Of a DNA stretch of 34,960 bases, positions 16,306 to 25,165 are shown one piece after another (within the stretch, counting starts at the first letter, position 1; each line of letters begins with the position of its first letter). Source of the DNA: Rhizobium sp. (GTDB lineage Bacteria > Pseudomonadota > Alphaproteobacteria > Rhizobiales > Rhizobiaceae); the NCBI GenBank assembly GCA_029865885.1, contig JARXAK010000046.1:1-34960 (forward strand), given 5' to 3'. The notes under the pieces are model-generated. The model did no database searches. It was not told the DNA's origin and saw nothing but the letters and a program-made list of their open reading frames with translations. The translations under genes and the position numbers were made by a program.

Positions 16306-17496
16306 TCAATTCGCCGGCGCCATCAGGCGCAGCGGCGAGACGATGGTCGAGTGCACCGCGCGCGCCCCGGTGCGGGCGAGCCGAAGGCCGATCCCGGCAT
16401 CATCGGTGTCGATCCGCTGGTTGGCGAGGCGGGCCGCAAGCGCCTGCAGCATCTCGGAATTCTCGGCGAAGGCGGTGTGTCCGAGCATGTCCTTCTGCTG
16501 CACGTCGGTGGCATCGATCACACTGATGCCCTCACGCACAAGGTCCGCCTTGTAGGGCCTGAGGTCGATCGAACCGAGGCGGCCGATATCGCCGGCGATG
16601 AAGGTCGAGGCGGCAAGCGCCAGATCGTTGCGCGAGGCATAGACTGTGAAGCGCGGTCGCGTCTCCCCCATCTCGATCACCTGCCGGCGGAACACGTCGA
16701 CATCGATATCCGGCGAGGCGAGCACGACATTGCGCACCTTGGGCGAGACCCGCCCGGCCTTCAGCGCCACGTCGCGCAGCGCCTCCATCGTCAGCCAGGT
16801 CCCCATGGAATGGGCAAGCACAGTGATGTCAGCGACATCGGGGCTGCGGATCGCCTCCTCAAGCAAGGTGACAAGGCCGAAGCGCGAATAGATCGTGCTC
16901 TCCTTGTCATAGACGTAGTCGAGCGCGCTGCCGCGCGACGGCCAGGTGAAGAGCACAGGTGCGGCATCCGTCCTGATATCGTGGGTGATCTGGGCGAAGA
17001 GAAACACCGCATCGGCATAGGTGGTGTTGAATCCGTGCACGAAGATCAGCACCCGCCGCTTGCCGCCACTCGTGCGCTTGAACCAGTCCATCGCCTGGTC
17101 CCCACTCATTCCCTTGGCACTGGTCACGACGAAGGCCTTTTGCGGATCCGGCCGGCCGGCGCGCGGCCACTGGATCTCGCCGGGTTGCCGCTGATCATCC
17201 GGGGGGATCGACACGGTGATGTTGTCGAGCCGAATGTCCTCGCCGCGTTCGCCGGAATAGCGCAGTGCCTTGTTGTCGGACGGCGCGCGCGTGGTCGCCA
17301 CCAGCATGTCGACTTTACCTGTGGCGGGGTCGTCGACCGTCATCGGCACGAAGACGTCCGGCCGATGGCCACAGGCGGCAAGCACGAACAGGAGGCCGAA
17401 GACGGCTGAGCGCCGCGCTACGCAGGTGACGGAAAACCGCGCCGATGGCGCGGTTCCCCTGGTGACGGACCTCGTCGAGGCGGGTTCAGTGACCAT
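16306..17496 (-). CDS. DUF900-type alpha/beta hydrolase lipoprotein
   Basis: Predicted lipid-anchored alpha/beta hydrolase of about 396 residues. A hydrophobic stretch AVFGLLFVLAAC ends in a lipobox cysteine (Cys42 from this start). The hydrolase core shows FVHGFNTTYADA (oxyanion region) and the nucleophile elbow LAHSMGTWL. DVDVFRRQV and a late histidine (LGHTAF) follow. The start is uncertain: the ATG at 17496 has a 30-residue unstructured leader before the hydrophobic segment, and the reading frame crosses a terminator-like hairpin (17431-17459). No ATG or GTG closer to the lipobox fits. It follows the RND gene; the ATG used lies just before that gene's stop. The substrate is unknown. Confidence 0.75.
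   Translation of the reverse strand: MVTEPASTRSVTRGTAPSARFSVTCVARRSAVFGLLFVLAACGHRPDVFVPMTVDDPATGKVDMLVATTRAPSDNKALRYSGERGEDIRLDNITVSIPPDDQRQPGEIQWPRAGRPDPQKAFVVTSAKGMSGDQAMDWFKRTSGGKRRVLIFVHGFNTTYADAVFLFAQITHDIRTDAAPVLFTWPSRGSALDYVYDKESTIYSRFGLVTLLEEAIRSPDVADITVLAHSMGTWLTMEALRDVALKAGRVSPKVRNVVLASPDIDVDVFRRQVIEMGETRPRFTVYASRNDLALAASTFIAGDIGRLGSIDLRPYKADLVREGISVIDATDVQQKDMLGHTAFAENSEMLQALAARLANQRIDTDDAGIGLRLARTGARAVHSTIVSPLRLMAPAN
17431..17459 (-). terminator. Terminator-like hairpin after the RND gene
   Basis: On the minus strand AACCGCGCC pairs with GGCGCGGTT around an ATC loop, followed by TTCC. This is a 9-base-pair GC stem 27 bases after the RND stop codon. It is flanked by the direct repeat GGTGACGGA (17425-17433 and 17461-17469) and lies inside the 5' end of the assigned hydrolase frame. 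Confidence 0.55.
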
Positions 17497-20400
17497 GCGC
17501 CACGGTCCCTTCCGCCGGCGCATCCTCCTCCGGGATCTCCTTGTTCTGCTCGGCAGACAGCAGCCAGAGCAGCAGGCAGGGCAGCAGCGTCAGCGTCAGC
17601 ACCGTTGCGGCCGCAAGACCGCCGATGATGGCATAGGCCATCGGCCCCCAGAAGATCTGGACCGCAATCGGAACCATGCCGAGAATGGCAGCCAATGCGG
17701 TGAGCAGGATCGGCCGCGACCGGTGGACGGCCGCATGCACGATCGCCTCGCGGATCGCCTCGCCCCTGGCGACATTCTGGTCCACTTCCTGGATCAGGAT
17801 GACGGCATTGCGGATGATCATGCCGGAAAGCGCGATCACGCCGAGCTGTGCGACGAAGCCCATCGGCGTGCCGGTCGGCAGCATGGCGGCCACCACCCCG
17901 ATCAGGCCGAAGGGCGCCATGGCGACGGCGAGCGCCATGCGCGAGAAGCTCTGCAACTGGACCATCAGCAGCGCGACGATGACAATCAGCATGACCGGGA
18001 TCACCGCGAAGACAGACGCATTGCCCTTGGCGGCTTCTTCGGTGATGCCACCCGACTGGATCGCATAGCCGATCGGCAGGGTTTGACGGAGTGCATCGAG
18101 CGAGGCGTTGACCTCGGCAGCGACGGTTGCCGGCTGCAGACCCTTGGCGACGTCAGCCTGGACGACGATCATCGGACGGCCGTGACGGTGCCAGATGACA
18201 GGCTCTTCCATGCCGTATTCGATCGTCGCGACCTGACGCAGCGGCACCGAGCGGCCGTCGCTGCCGCGAAGATTGAGGTTGCCGATCGTCGCGATCGACG
18301 TGCGGTCTGCCTCGATGCCCTTGACCACGACATTGACCAGGCGATCACCGTCCCGCACGGTTGTCACCGTCGAACCCGCGAAGATCGCCGCGATCTCGCT
18401 CGCCACGGATTCCGAGCTCATGCCCAGCGCCCGCGCCTCGACCTGGTTGACGACGACGGTCACGCGCCGCTGCGGTTCACCGGCTGTCAGGTTGACGTCG
18501 CGGGTATTGGCGTTTTCGCCGACGACATTTGCCACCTTCAGCGCCAGTTCACGCACCGTCTTGTAGTCCTCGCCGGTGACACGGTACTTCAGCGGCCAGC
18601 CGACGGGAGGACCGAGTTCGAGCGGCGAGACGCGGGTGGTGACGTCGGCGAAGTCGCGGCCCATGGCCTCTTCGAGGCGCGCACGCACGGCGTCACGCTC
18701 GTCGATGCCCTTGGTCACGACGACGGTCTCGCTGACATTGTCGTTCTCAAGCAGCAGGTCCATCGGCAGATAGAAGCGCACGGAACCCGAGCCCACATAG
18801 GTGGTGAAGTGGGCAACATCCTCGTCTGCCTTCAGCAGGGCTTCGAGCTTGCGGGCGCGGTCCTCGGTCGCCTCACGCGAGGCGTTCTGCGGCAGGGTCA
18901 GGCTGACGAGCAGTTCCGGACGGTCAGAGGCCGGGAAGAACTGTTCCTCGAGCTTGGTCGCCCCGAAGCCGGACAGGACGAGCAATCCGACTGCGGTTGC
19001 GAGCGTCAGCCAGCGATGGCTGAGCGACCAGTCGAGCACCCGCTTGTAGGTGGCCATCAGGCGACCATCCTGATCGGAGTGACGCGGCATGGTCTTGGGA
19101 AGGATCCAGGTCCCCAGAAGCGGGGAGAACAGGACCGCGACGATCCACGAGGCGCTGAGCGAGATCAGCACGACCATAAACAGCGAGAACGTGTATTCCC
19201 CGGCGCTGGAAGCGGCGAAACCGACCGGGATGAAGCCGGCGATCATGACGAGCGTACCCGTCAGCATCGGGAAGGCGGTGGTCTCATAGGCATGACTGGC
19301 CGCGACTGCCCGGTCCTCGCCGTTTTCGAGGCTGGACACCATCGTCTCGACGGTGATCATGGCATCGTCAACGAGCAGGCCAAGCGCGATGATCAGGGCA
19401 CCGAGCGAGATACGCTGCAGGCCGATGCCGGCGAGATCCATGCCGAAAAAGGTCATGGCCAGCACGAGCGGGATGGATGCGGTGATGACGAGGCCGGCCC
19501 GGGTGCCGAGCGAGACGAAGGAGACCGCAATCACGATGACGATCGCCTCGATCAGCACCTTGACGAAGCCGCCGACGGCATCCTTGACGACCGTGGTCTG
19601 GTCGGCCACCTGGGTCATCTCGATGCCATGCGGCAGGTCGGCAGCAATCTCGGCCATGCGGGCCTTCAGCGCGTCGCCGAATTCGAGCAGGTTGCCGCCC
19701 TCGGACATGGAGATGGCAAGGCCGATGGCCGGCTCGCCGTTGACACGGAAGGCGGGCGCCGGCGGATCAACCAGGCGACGCGCGATGCTGGCCACGTCTT
19801 CAAGCCGAATGAAGCGATCGCCGACGCGGAACGTCAGGTCGTGCAGGCTCTTTTCGGAGGTGAAGGCACCACTGACGCGCAGCGAGATCTTCTCGCTCTC
19901 GGTGCGCACGGTCCCGGTCGGGGTGACCGAATTCTGCGCGCGTACCGCTTCCATCGCGGCCACCGGATCGATGCCGAGGCTGGCGAGCTTGGCGGAAGAG
20001 AACTCGATGACGATCTCTTCTTCTTGGACGCCGAGCACATTGACCTTGCCGATATCCTTGATCGACAGGAGTTCTGCCCGCACGGTCTCGACGCGGTCAC
20101 GCAGTTCGCGCTTGGAGAAACCCTCCGCCTGGAAGGCGTAGATGCTGCCGAAAGTGTCGCCAAACTCGTCGTCGAAGAAGGGCCCCTGCACGCCCTGCGG
20201 CAGGGTCGGCGCGAGATCCATGACCTTCTTGCGCACCTGGTACCAGACATCAGCGACTTCCGCCGGTGGTGCATTGTCCCGCAGGTTGACGAAGATCACC
20301 GATTGACCGGCGCGGGAATAGCTCTGGGTATGGTCGAGATAAGGCGTTTCTGAGAGCTTCTTTTCCAGCTTCTCGGTCAGAAGGTTGACCGTATCCGTGG

Positions 20401-20599
20401 TGCTAGCACCCGGCCACAGGGCCGAGACCACCATGGTCTTGATGGTGAACGGCGGATCCTCATTGCGCGACAGGCCCTGATAGCTCCAGATGCCGGCCAC
20501 CACGGTCATGATCATCAGGAAGATGACCAGCGACTGATGCTGGAGCGCCCAGGTCGAGAGGTTGAACTTCTTGCTGTGCGGTTGCGACGTGTTGCCCAT
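17486..20599 (-). CDS. RND efflux transporter, inner membrane subunit
   Basis: Proton-driven RND pump of 1037 residues, the standard AcrB-type length. The first helix is SLVIFLMIMTVVAGIWSY. TM4 carries the proton-relay pair in LGLLVDDAMITVETM. The two large periplasmic loops and the second-half helix cluster (SVFAVIPVMLIVIVALLMVQ, LSGMIIRNAVILIQEVD, RSRPILLTALAAILG) are all present. The ATG at 20599 shares one base with the adaptor stop (TGATG), giving tight coupling, and follows AGGGGAGGGG. The operon order is tetR, adaptor, pump. No outer membrane channel gene is present, so it would use one encoded elsewhere. Drug-export and solvent-export types are not distinguishable here. Confidence 0.93.
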   Translation of the reverse strand: MGNTSQPHSKKFNLSTWALQHQSLVIFLMIMTVVAGIWSYQGLSRNEDPPFTIKTMVVSALWPGASTTDTVNLLTEKLEKKLSETPYLDHTQSYSRAGQSVIFVNLRDNAPPAEVADVWYQVRKKVMDLAPTLPQGVQGPFFDDEFGDTFGSIYAFQAEGFSKRELRDRVETVRAELLSIKDIGKVNVLGVQEEEIVIEFSSAKLASLGIDPVAAMEAVRAQNSVTPTGTVRTESEKISLRVSGAFTSEKSLHDLTFRVGDRFIRLEDVASIARRLVDPPAPAFRVNGEPAIGLAISMSEGGNLLEFGDALKARMAEIAADLPHGIEMTQVADQTTVVKDAVGGFVKVLIEAIVIVIAVSFVSLGTRAGLVITASIPLVLAMTFFGMDLAGIGLQRISLGALIIALGLLVDDAMITVETMVSSLENGEDRAVAASHAYETTAFPMLTGTLVMIAGFIPVGFAASSAGEYTFSLFMVVLISLSASWIVAVLFSPLLGTWILPKTMPRHSDQDGRLMATYKRVLDWSLSHRWLTLATAVGLLVLSGFGATKLEEQFFPASDRPELLVSLTLPQNASREATEDRARKLEALLKADEDVAHFTTYVGSGSVRFYLPMDLLLENDNVSETVVVTKGIDERDAVRARLEEAMGRDFADVTTRVSPLELGPPVGWPLKYRVTGEDYKTVRELALKVANVVGENANTRDVNLTAGEPQRRVTVVVNQVEARALGMSSESVASEIAAIFAGSTVTTVRDGDRLVNVVVKGIEADRTSIATIGNLNLRGSDGRSVPLRQVATIEYGMEEPVIWHRHGRPMIVVQADVAKGLQPATVAAEVNASLDALRQTLPIGYAIQSGGITEEAAKGNASVFAVIPVMLIVIVALLMVQLQSFSRMALAVAMAPFGLIGVVAAMLPTGTPMGFVAQLGVIALSGMIIRNAVILIQEVDQNVARGEAIREAIVHAAVHRSRPILLTALAAILGMVPIAVQIFWGPMAYAIIGGLAAATVLTLTLLPCLLLWLLSAEQNKEIPEEDAPAEGTVAHGH

Positions 20600-21678
20600 C
20601 ACTGCCCCTCCCCTGCTTCGAGCTTGACGGTTTCGCCGTCGCGCAGCTTGCTGACGCCGGCCGTGGCGACGATGTCGCCCGTCTCAAGGCCGGACGCCAC
20701 ATAGATGTTCTGGTCATCGTAACGGTCGATCTGGACGGTGCGATAGCCGAGCTTGCTGGTTGCCTTGTCGAAGACGAAGACGGCAGTCGCGCCGTTGTTG
20801 TTGGTCAGCGCCGAGGCCGGCAACTCCACCAGATCCTTCGGCGAGAGCAGGATCGTGCCCAGCACAGCGGCCCCGAACGGCATGCGCTGCCCCTGCTCGT
20901 CAAGCGAGACCTTAACCCGGAAGGTCCGGGTTATCGGGTCTGCAGAGGGCGTGACCTCGCGCACGGTGCCGGCAGCGGTCGCAGCCGGGTTGGAAATCAG
21001 GCTGACATTGACTTCGGTGGTCTCGGCGCCGGCATTGAGCAGGCGCTCCGGAACGTCGAAGACGGCGTCGCGATCCTGGTTGGAAATGACGGTTACCACC
21101 TGCTGGCCAGCCTGCACGACCTGGCCAACATTGGCGCCGACGGCCGAGACAATGCCGTCGCGCGGCGCCTTGATCTCGGTATAGGTCAGCGTCTCCTCGG
21201 CCGTCGACAATGCCGTGGTCGCGGCTGCAAAGCGCGCTTCTGCCGTCTGCAGGTTGGCCTCGGCCTCCTGCAACTGGGCCCGCGAGATGGCGTTCTTGGA
21301 GAAGAGCTCGCGGTTGCGCTCGGCGGTCAGGCGAGCGAATTCCCGGGCCGACTGGCCGGTCGCCAGTTCGGCGCGAGCGGTCAGAACGTTGTTCTGCGAC
21401 GGCACCTTGTCGATGCTGGCGAGCAGCTCGCCGGCCTTGACCTCGATGCCGTTCTCGACCCGGAAGGTGAGCTGGCCGTCGAGACGGAAGCTCATCGGGG
21501 TCTCGTAGCGCGGGCGGATCTCGCCGGTCTGGCTGACGGTCTCACCGATCGACCGGATCTCCGCGACGACCGACTTGATCGGTCGCGGCGCCTTGGCTTC
21601 CGGCTGTTCGTCACTGCATCCTGCAAGCAGTCCGAGGACACCCGCCAGCGCAACATATTTCAGGAAATTGGTCTTCAT
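20599..21678 (-). CDS. RND periplasmic adaptor (membrane fusion protein)
   Basis: Membrane fusion protein of 359 residues linking the RND pump to an outer membrane channel. The lipoprotein signal MKTNFLKYVALAGVLGLLAG is followed by Cys21. The half-lipoyl segments (VENGIEVKAGELLASID and KAPRDGIVSAVGANVGQVVQAG) surround an alpha-helical hairpin (about 100-165, rich in Ala and Glu). The beta-barrel and membrane-proximal domains follow. It starts with an ATGA overlap on the TetR stop. Confidence 0.93.
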   Translation of the reverse strand: MKTNFLKYVALAGVLGLLAGCSDEQPEAKAPRPIKSVVAEIRSIGETVSQTGEIRPRYETPMSFRLDGQLTFRVENGIEVKAGELLASIDKVPSQNNVLTARAELATGQSAREFARLTAERNRELFSKNAISRAQLQEAEANLQTAEARFAAATTALSTAEETLTYTEIKAPRDGIVSAVGANVGQVVQAGQQVVTVISNQDRDAVFDVPERLLNAGAETTEVNVSLISNPAATAAGTVREVTPSADPITRTFRVKVSLDEQGQRMPFGAAVLGTILLSPKDLVELPASALTNNNGATAVFVFDKATSKLGYRTVQIDRYDDQNIYVASGLETGDIVATAGVSKLRDGETVKLEAGEGQ

Positions 21679-22307
21679 TTGGAGGCTCCTTGCGGGCTGA
21701 GACCGCTGATGAACAATTCGATCATCTCATCGACGAGTTGATCGACATTTCCGAAGTCAAAATCGTTGAAGGTAGACGAGAGGGTGACAAGGCCGTGCAC
21801 GCCACCCCAGATGATCTGCGTGGACCGCTCGCTGTCGGCGGTAACGATCAGTCCCGCAGTTGCAGCCTTGGCCACCTGCTCGGCGAGCTGACGATAGGGA
21901 AGCAGCGTCGCCTCATCCTCCATCAGCGGCGCCGTCAGGCCTTGGTCGTTTTCCAGGAACAGCATCCGAAAGCGATCACGGTCCTCAAGACCGAAGCGCG
22001 CGTAAACCTTCAGCATCGACCGGATGGCCGACAACGGATCATCGGTGGTCCGATGGATCTCGTCAAAACGATTTCTGAGGTCGGTGATCGCGTCGCGGCA
22101 GAAATCGATGATCAGATCCTGCTTGCTCGGATAGTAGCGATAGAGCGCTCCAGCCGTCACGCCAAGGCTGTCCGCCACCCCGCGCATCGACAACTGAGCA
22201 AGGCCATCGCGTCCGACAATCTTGGCCGCAGCAGCCATGATCGCCTTTCGGAAGCTGCGGATATCTTCTGCGGTCAAAGCGGGTCTTGGCACGATCTCAA
22301 CTCTCAT
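21675..22307 (-). CDS. TetR-family regulator of the RND operon
   Basis: Repressor-type regulator of about 210 residues. The helix-turn-helix is MRGVADSLGVTAGALYRYYP (about 41-60), with the usual KQDLI after it. A longer frame begins at 22340, but that ATG lies within the promoter and operator repeats. The ATG at 22307 (MRVEIVPRP) is preferred. It has no visible ribosome binding site and would give a very short leader, so near-leaderless translation is possible. It is the first gene of the tetR-adaptor-pump operon and presumably autoregulates it. Confidence 0.85.
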   Translation of the reverse strand: MRVEIVPRPALTAEDIRSFRKAIMAAAAKIVGRDGLAQLSMRGVADSLGVTAGALYRYYPSKQDLIIDFCRDAITDLRNRFDEIHRTTDDPLSAIRSMLKVYARFGLEDRDRFRMLFLENDQGLTAPLMEDEATLLPYRQLAEQVAKAATAGLIVTADSERSTQIIWGGVHGLVTLSSTFNDFDFGNVDQLVDEMIELFISGLSPQGASK

Positions 22308-22317
22308 AATTAAATGT

Positions 22318-22352
22318 ACGCGTTCATTAAACGCGTTCATTTAACATGTCAA
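22318..22352 (-). promoter_or_regulatory. Promoter and tandem operator of the RND operon
   Basis: The near-identical units ACGCGTTCATTAA (22318-22330) and ACGCGTTCATTTAA (22331-22344) lie in tandem, 13 bases apart, each with the palindromic core ACGCGT. Reading on the minus strand, TTGACA (22352-22347) and TTTAAT (22331-22326) are -35 and -10 candidates, with a short 15-base spacer. The repeats cover the spacer and the -10, as expected for a TetR operator. Confidence 0.6.
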
Positions 22353-22370
22353 GCTATGGCAAGTGTGTTT

Positions 22371-22402
22371 CGTCTGGAGGGCCAGGATAGGCCATCCAGA
22401 CG
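22371..22402. repeat. Inverted repeat in the tetR-araC gap
   Basis: CGTCTGGAGGGCC (22371-22383) and GGCCATCCAGACG (22390-22402) pair in 12 of 13 positions around AGGATA. It sits upstream of the RND promoter and 175 bases beyond the AraC stop. There is no T-run. It may be a transcript end for AraC or a binding site. The remaining 22403-22576 shows nothing I can name. Confidence 0.5.
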
Positions 22403-22576
22403 CCGGCATTAGTGATGCTTGAAAATGCAGTGTGTGCGGCGCGGGGCTTTACGCCACCATAGGCATCCAGCACTGACGCCTGGAAAAACTCAGATAGTGT
22501 GCGCAAACCCGTGAATCAGAGCCCATAGGCCGGGGGCACTCTTCGGCGCCAAACGGGGTCAAACCTCACACCCAAC

Positions 22577-23470
22577 CTAGGGCCAATCATGATAGCTCGA
22601 AGCCAGCTGAAGGTCGGTTGCTTCCGTCGCGTCCCTGGCAACTTGCCGGTAGCGAACCGGGGACACACCGGTCATCCGTTTGAAGAAGTGACTGAAGTTC
22701 GATGGCTCGCGGAAGCCGAGACTATCCGAGATCTCCTGGATTGGCCGCGAAGAGCGCTCGAGGTGCTGTCGGGCTTCCTGCGCCACTCTTTCGTGGACCA
22801 GCTCGATCGGCGACCGCGACAGCATGCGCGTACAGATGGCGTGCAGACGATCGGGCGTGATCTTGAGCTCTGCCGCATAGTCAGCAATTGTCCTGTGGCG
22901 GCGAAAGTTGAACTCCACGGACTGGCGAAAGCGCTGAAGCAAGGCACCGGCATCGGGCTGACCAGTGCTGTAGGTCTCGTTGACGCCTGTGAGCCGCCAG
23001 GCACGCATGATGGCCAGCCGCATATAGGCAGACAGCATCATTCGGGAAATGTTGCCGTCCCGCTGAATCTCGTCAACGAAGCCGTGGAAGACAGTGGTGG
23101 TCTCTCGAACGGCCCGCAGGGATTGTATCGGGTGCGCTGACCGCTGTAGCGTAAAGGTTCGTAGCGATGCGCTTTCAGCGTTGTCCCCGATCGCTTCGCC
23201 GAGGATCTCTGGCCCAGCGCCGATCAGGTATCCATGCGCGCCCGCCTGAAATGTAACGGTCAGACCTTCGGTCGGGGGGAAGGTCACCAGCGCCGGTCCG
23301 GAGAGATCGCCCTCAGGTCGGTTGCCGATGGCGAGGTGTCCATCGAGCAACAGCACCAAATGATACAGCCAACGATGTGTGCCGCGCCCAAGCCCGAAGA
23401 TGCGACTTCCCAGGGCCGACTCGATCCGTTCGCCGCGCGCTTCGAGATGAATATGGTTGTTCATCGGCAT
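22577..23470 (-). CDS. AraC-family regulator
   Basis: Transcription activator of about 297 residues. The C-terminal third carries the double helix-turn-helix: TIADYAAELKITPDRLHAIC and RPIQEISDSLGFREPSNFSH followed by FFKRMTGVSPVRYRQ, the AraC signature. The N-terminal part contains a cupin-like sensor segment (HLVLLLDGHLAIGN). The frame opens at 23503, but the ATG at 23470 (MPMNNHIHLEARG) with GGA nine bases upstream is more likely. It is divergent from the aldehyde dehydrogenase-ABC operon across 111 bases and is its probable activator, likely binding the imported substrate. Confidence 0.85.
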   Translation of the reverse strand: MPMNNHIHLEARGERIESALGSRIFGLGRGTHRWLYHLVLLLDGHLAIGNRPEGDLSGPALVTFPPTEGLTVTFQAGAHGYLIGAGPEILGEAIGDNAESASLRTFTLQRSAHPIQSLRAVRETTTVFHGFVDEIQRDGNISRMMLSAYMRLAIMRAWRLTGVNETYSTGQPDAGALLQRFRQSVEFNFRRHRTIADYAAELKITPDRLHAICTRMLSRSPIELVHERVAQEARQHLERSSRPIQEISDSLGFREPSNFSHFFKRMTGVSPVRYRQVARDATEATDLQLASSYHDWP

Positions 23471-23581
23471 GAATGATGATCCGTAAACCCCAAAAATCTG
23501 CAAGACTATGCCATAAATTCACATTCATTTTGGTTTTGCAACGGTTAGGCTTCCCCCACGCTTTTGGGAGGAGGCGTACTT
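23471..23581. promoter_or_regulatory. Divergent control region araC / ALDH-ABC operon
   Basis: The AT-rich 111-base gap contains two similar segments, ATCTGCAAGACT and TTTTGCAACGGT, about 40 bases apart in the same direction. These could be direct AraC half-sites (inference). A strong ribosome binding site, GGGAGGAGG, ends seven bases before the ATG at 23582. No convincing -35/-10 pair was found. Confidence 0.35.
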
Positions 23582-25114
23582 ATGACCACTTTGGAGCCAA
23601 AGGGATCAGTCGCGAAGATTGCGCCAGTGCATGCGCTGGCCACGCCTCACGGCACGGTTGCGCCGGTTCGGGTTCGCTTGTTCTACGATGGTAGCGCTGC
23701 CGATGCTGAGCAAGGTCTGGTCTTCGAGCGGACAAATCCCGTGTCTGGGGAGGTTGTCACCGTCGCAGCAGCGGCAGGCCTAGATGACGTCGCTCACGTC
23801 GCAGCAGCGGCCGCACGTGCTTTCCCGGCCTGGTCTGTGTCCACGCCTGAAACACGCCGCAAGATTCTCGAGGCGGCGGCGACTGTTCTTCACGCCCGCG
23901 CTGCCGAACTCACCAATGCGATGATGCGTGAAACCGGCGCAACCGAAACCTGGTGCGCTTTCAACATTCGCCTCGGCGCTGAGATCTTCCTGGACGCCGC
24001 AAACATGGTCACCAAGATAGGAGGGTCAGTTGTCCCCTCGGATCGGCAGGGCGTGACCTCCTTTGCCTGGCGACAGCCGGCCGGCGTCTGCCTTGCCATT
24101 GCCCCCTGGAATGCACCAATCATCCTGGGAGTCCGATCGATCGCCATGGCGCTTGCTTGCGGCAACTGCGTGATCTTCAAGGCGTCCGAACTTTGTCCGC
24201 AGACCCATTGGTTGATTTGCGACATCCTCAACGACGCCGGGTGCCCCGCTGGCGTGATCAACGTTGTGTCCAATGCGCCTTCGGACGCATCGGCGATCGT
24301 TGAAGCCCTCATCTCGCATCCCGTGGTGCGGCGGGTGAATTTTACCGGCTCGACCCGTGTTGGGCGGATCGTGGCGCAGATGGCAGCCCGTCATCTCAAG
24401 CGATGCCTGCTGGAACTTGGCGGCAAGGCCGCGTTCGTGGTGCTCGACGACGCCGATCTGGACGAGGCGGCACGCGCAGCGGCATTCGGCGCCTTCTTCA
24501 ACCAGGGCCAGATCTGCATGTCGACCGAACGCATCATTGTCCATGACAGCATCGCGGATCAATTCGTGGCACGTCTGGCCAAACATGCGGCGGACCTGAG
24601 GGCCGGCGATCCGTCAAGGGGGCACATGCCGTTAGGATCGATGATAACGGCCGAGTCCGCACGACGGGTCAAGGCATTGATCGCCGATGCCACCTCGAAG
24701 GGTGCCGTGCTTTTGACCGGTGGCGAAAGCCATGACGTGTTCATGGACGCCACCGTTCTCGATCACGTGACCAGGCCGATGCGGATCTACAGCGAGGAGA
24801 GCTTCGGCCCGGTCTGCGCGATCATCCGCGTGGCCGGAGTGGAAGAAGCGATCACAGTCGCCAATGACTGCGATTATGGCCTCTCGAGTGCCGTGTTCGG
24901 CGCCGATATCGGCCGTGCCCTTGATGTCGCCCGCCGGATGGAAACCGGGATCTGTCACGTCAACTCGGCCACAGTCGCCGACGAGCCGCAAGTGCCATTC
25001 GGTGGCGTGAAGGCTAGCGGCTACGGCCGTTTTGGTGGGCAGGCGGCACTGGACGAATTTACGGAACTGCGGTGGATCACGCTGTCTGAAAAGCCGGGGG
25101 AATATCCGATCTGA
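23582..25114 (+). CDS. Vanillin/benzaldehyde-type aldehyde dehydrogenase
   Basis: Aldehyde dehydrogenase of 510 residues. It shows APWNAP (174-179), Glu278 in LELGGKA and the nucleophile Cys312 in FFNQGQICMSTER. The stretch FVVLDDADLDEAARAAAFGAFFNQGQ is typical of the vanillin, salicylaldehyde and benzaldehyde dehydrogenase branch, so an aromatic aldehyde is the best guess. An extra 40 or so N-terminal residues precede the usual start. The ATG at 23582 has a strong ribosome binding site. It is the first gene of the operon with the Liv-type importer, 51 bases before the binding protein, which suggests the importer brings in the aldehyde or its precursor. Confidence 0.88.
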   Translation: MTTLEPKGSVAKIAPVHALATPHGTVAPVRVRLFYDGSAADAEQGLVFERTNPVSGEVVTVAAAAGLDDVAHVAAAAARAFPAWSVSTPETRRKILEAAATVLHARAAELTNAMMRETGATETWCAFNIRLGAEIFLDAANMVTKIGGSVVPSDRQGVTSFAWRQPAGVCLAIAPWNAPIILGVRSIAMALACGNCVIFKASELCPQTHWLICDILNDAGCPAGVINVVSNAPSDASAIVEALISHPVVRRVNFTGSTRVGRIVAQMAARHLKRCLLELGGKAAFVVLDDADLDEAARAAAFGAFFNQGQICMSTERIIVHDSIADQFVARLAKHAADLRAGDPSRGHMPLGSMITAESARRVKALIADATSKGAVLLTGGESHDVFMDATVLDHVTRPMRIYSEESFGPVCAIIRVAGVEEAITVANDCDYGLSSAVFGADIGRALDVARRMETGICHVNSATVADEPQVPFGGVKASGYGRFGGQAALDEFTELRWITLSEKPGEYPI

Positions 25115-25165
25115 TACCGGCTTGGCCGGGTGACGTTGACGCAAACGGTTTTCTGGGAGGAAGAC

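Noticed and set aside
16351-17409. Open frame of 352 codons on the plus strand
   Set aside because: Antisense shadow of the DUF900 hydrolase, with no recognisable motif and a His/Arg/Gly-rich composition.
17270-20353. Open frame of 1027 codons on the plus strand
   Set aside because: It lies almost wholly antisense to the RND pump gene, is extremely rich in Asp, Gly, His and Arg, and shows no domain. The opposite frame encodes a textbook RND transporter. It is an effect of high-GC codon use.
22403-22576. Possible small gene or RNA in the tetR-araC gap
   Set aside because: No open frame with a ribosome binding site, promoter pair or clear folding was found there beyond the hairpin at 22371-22402.
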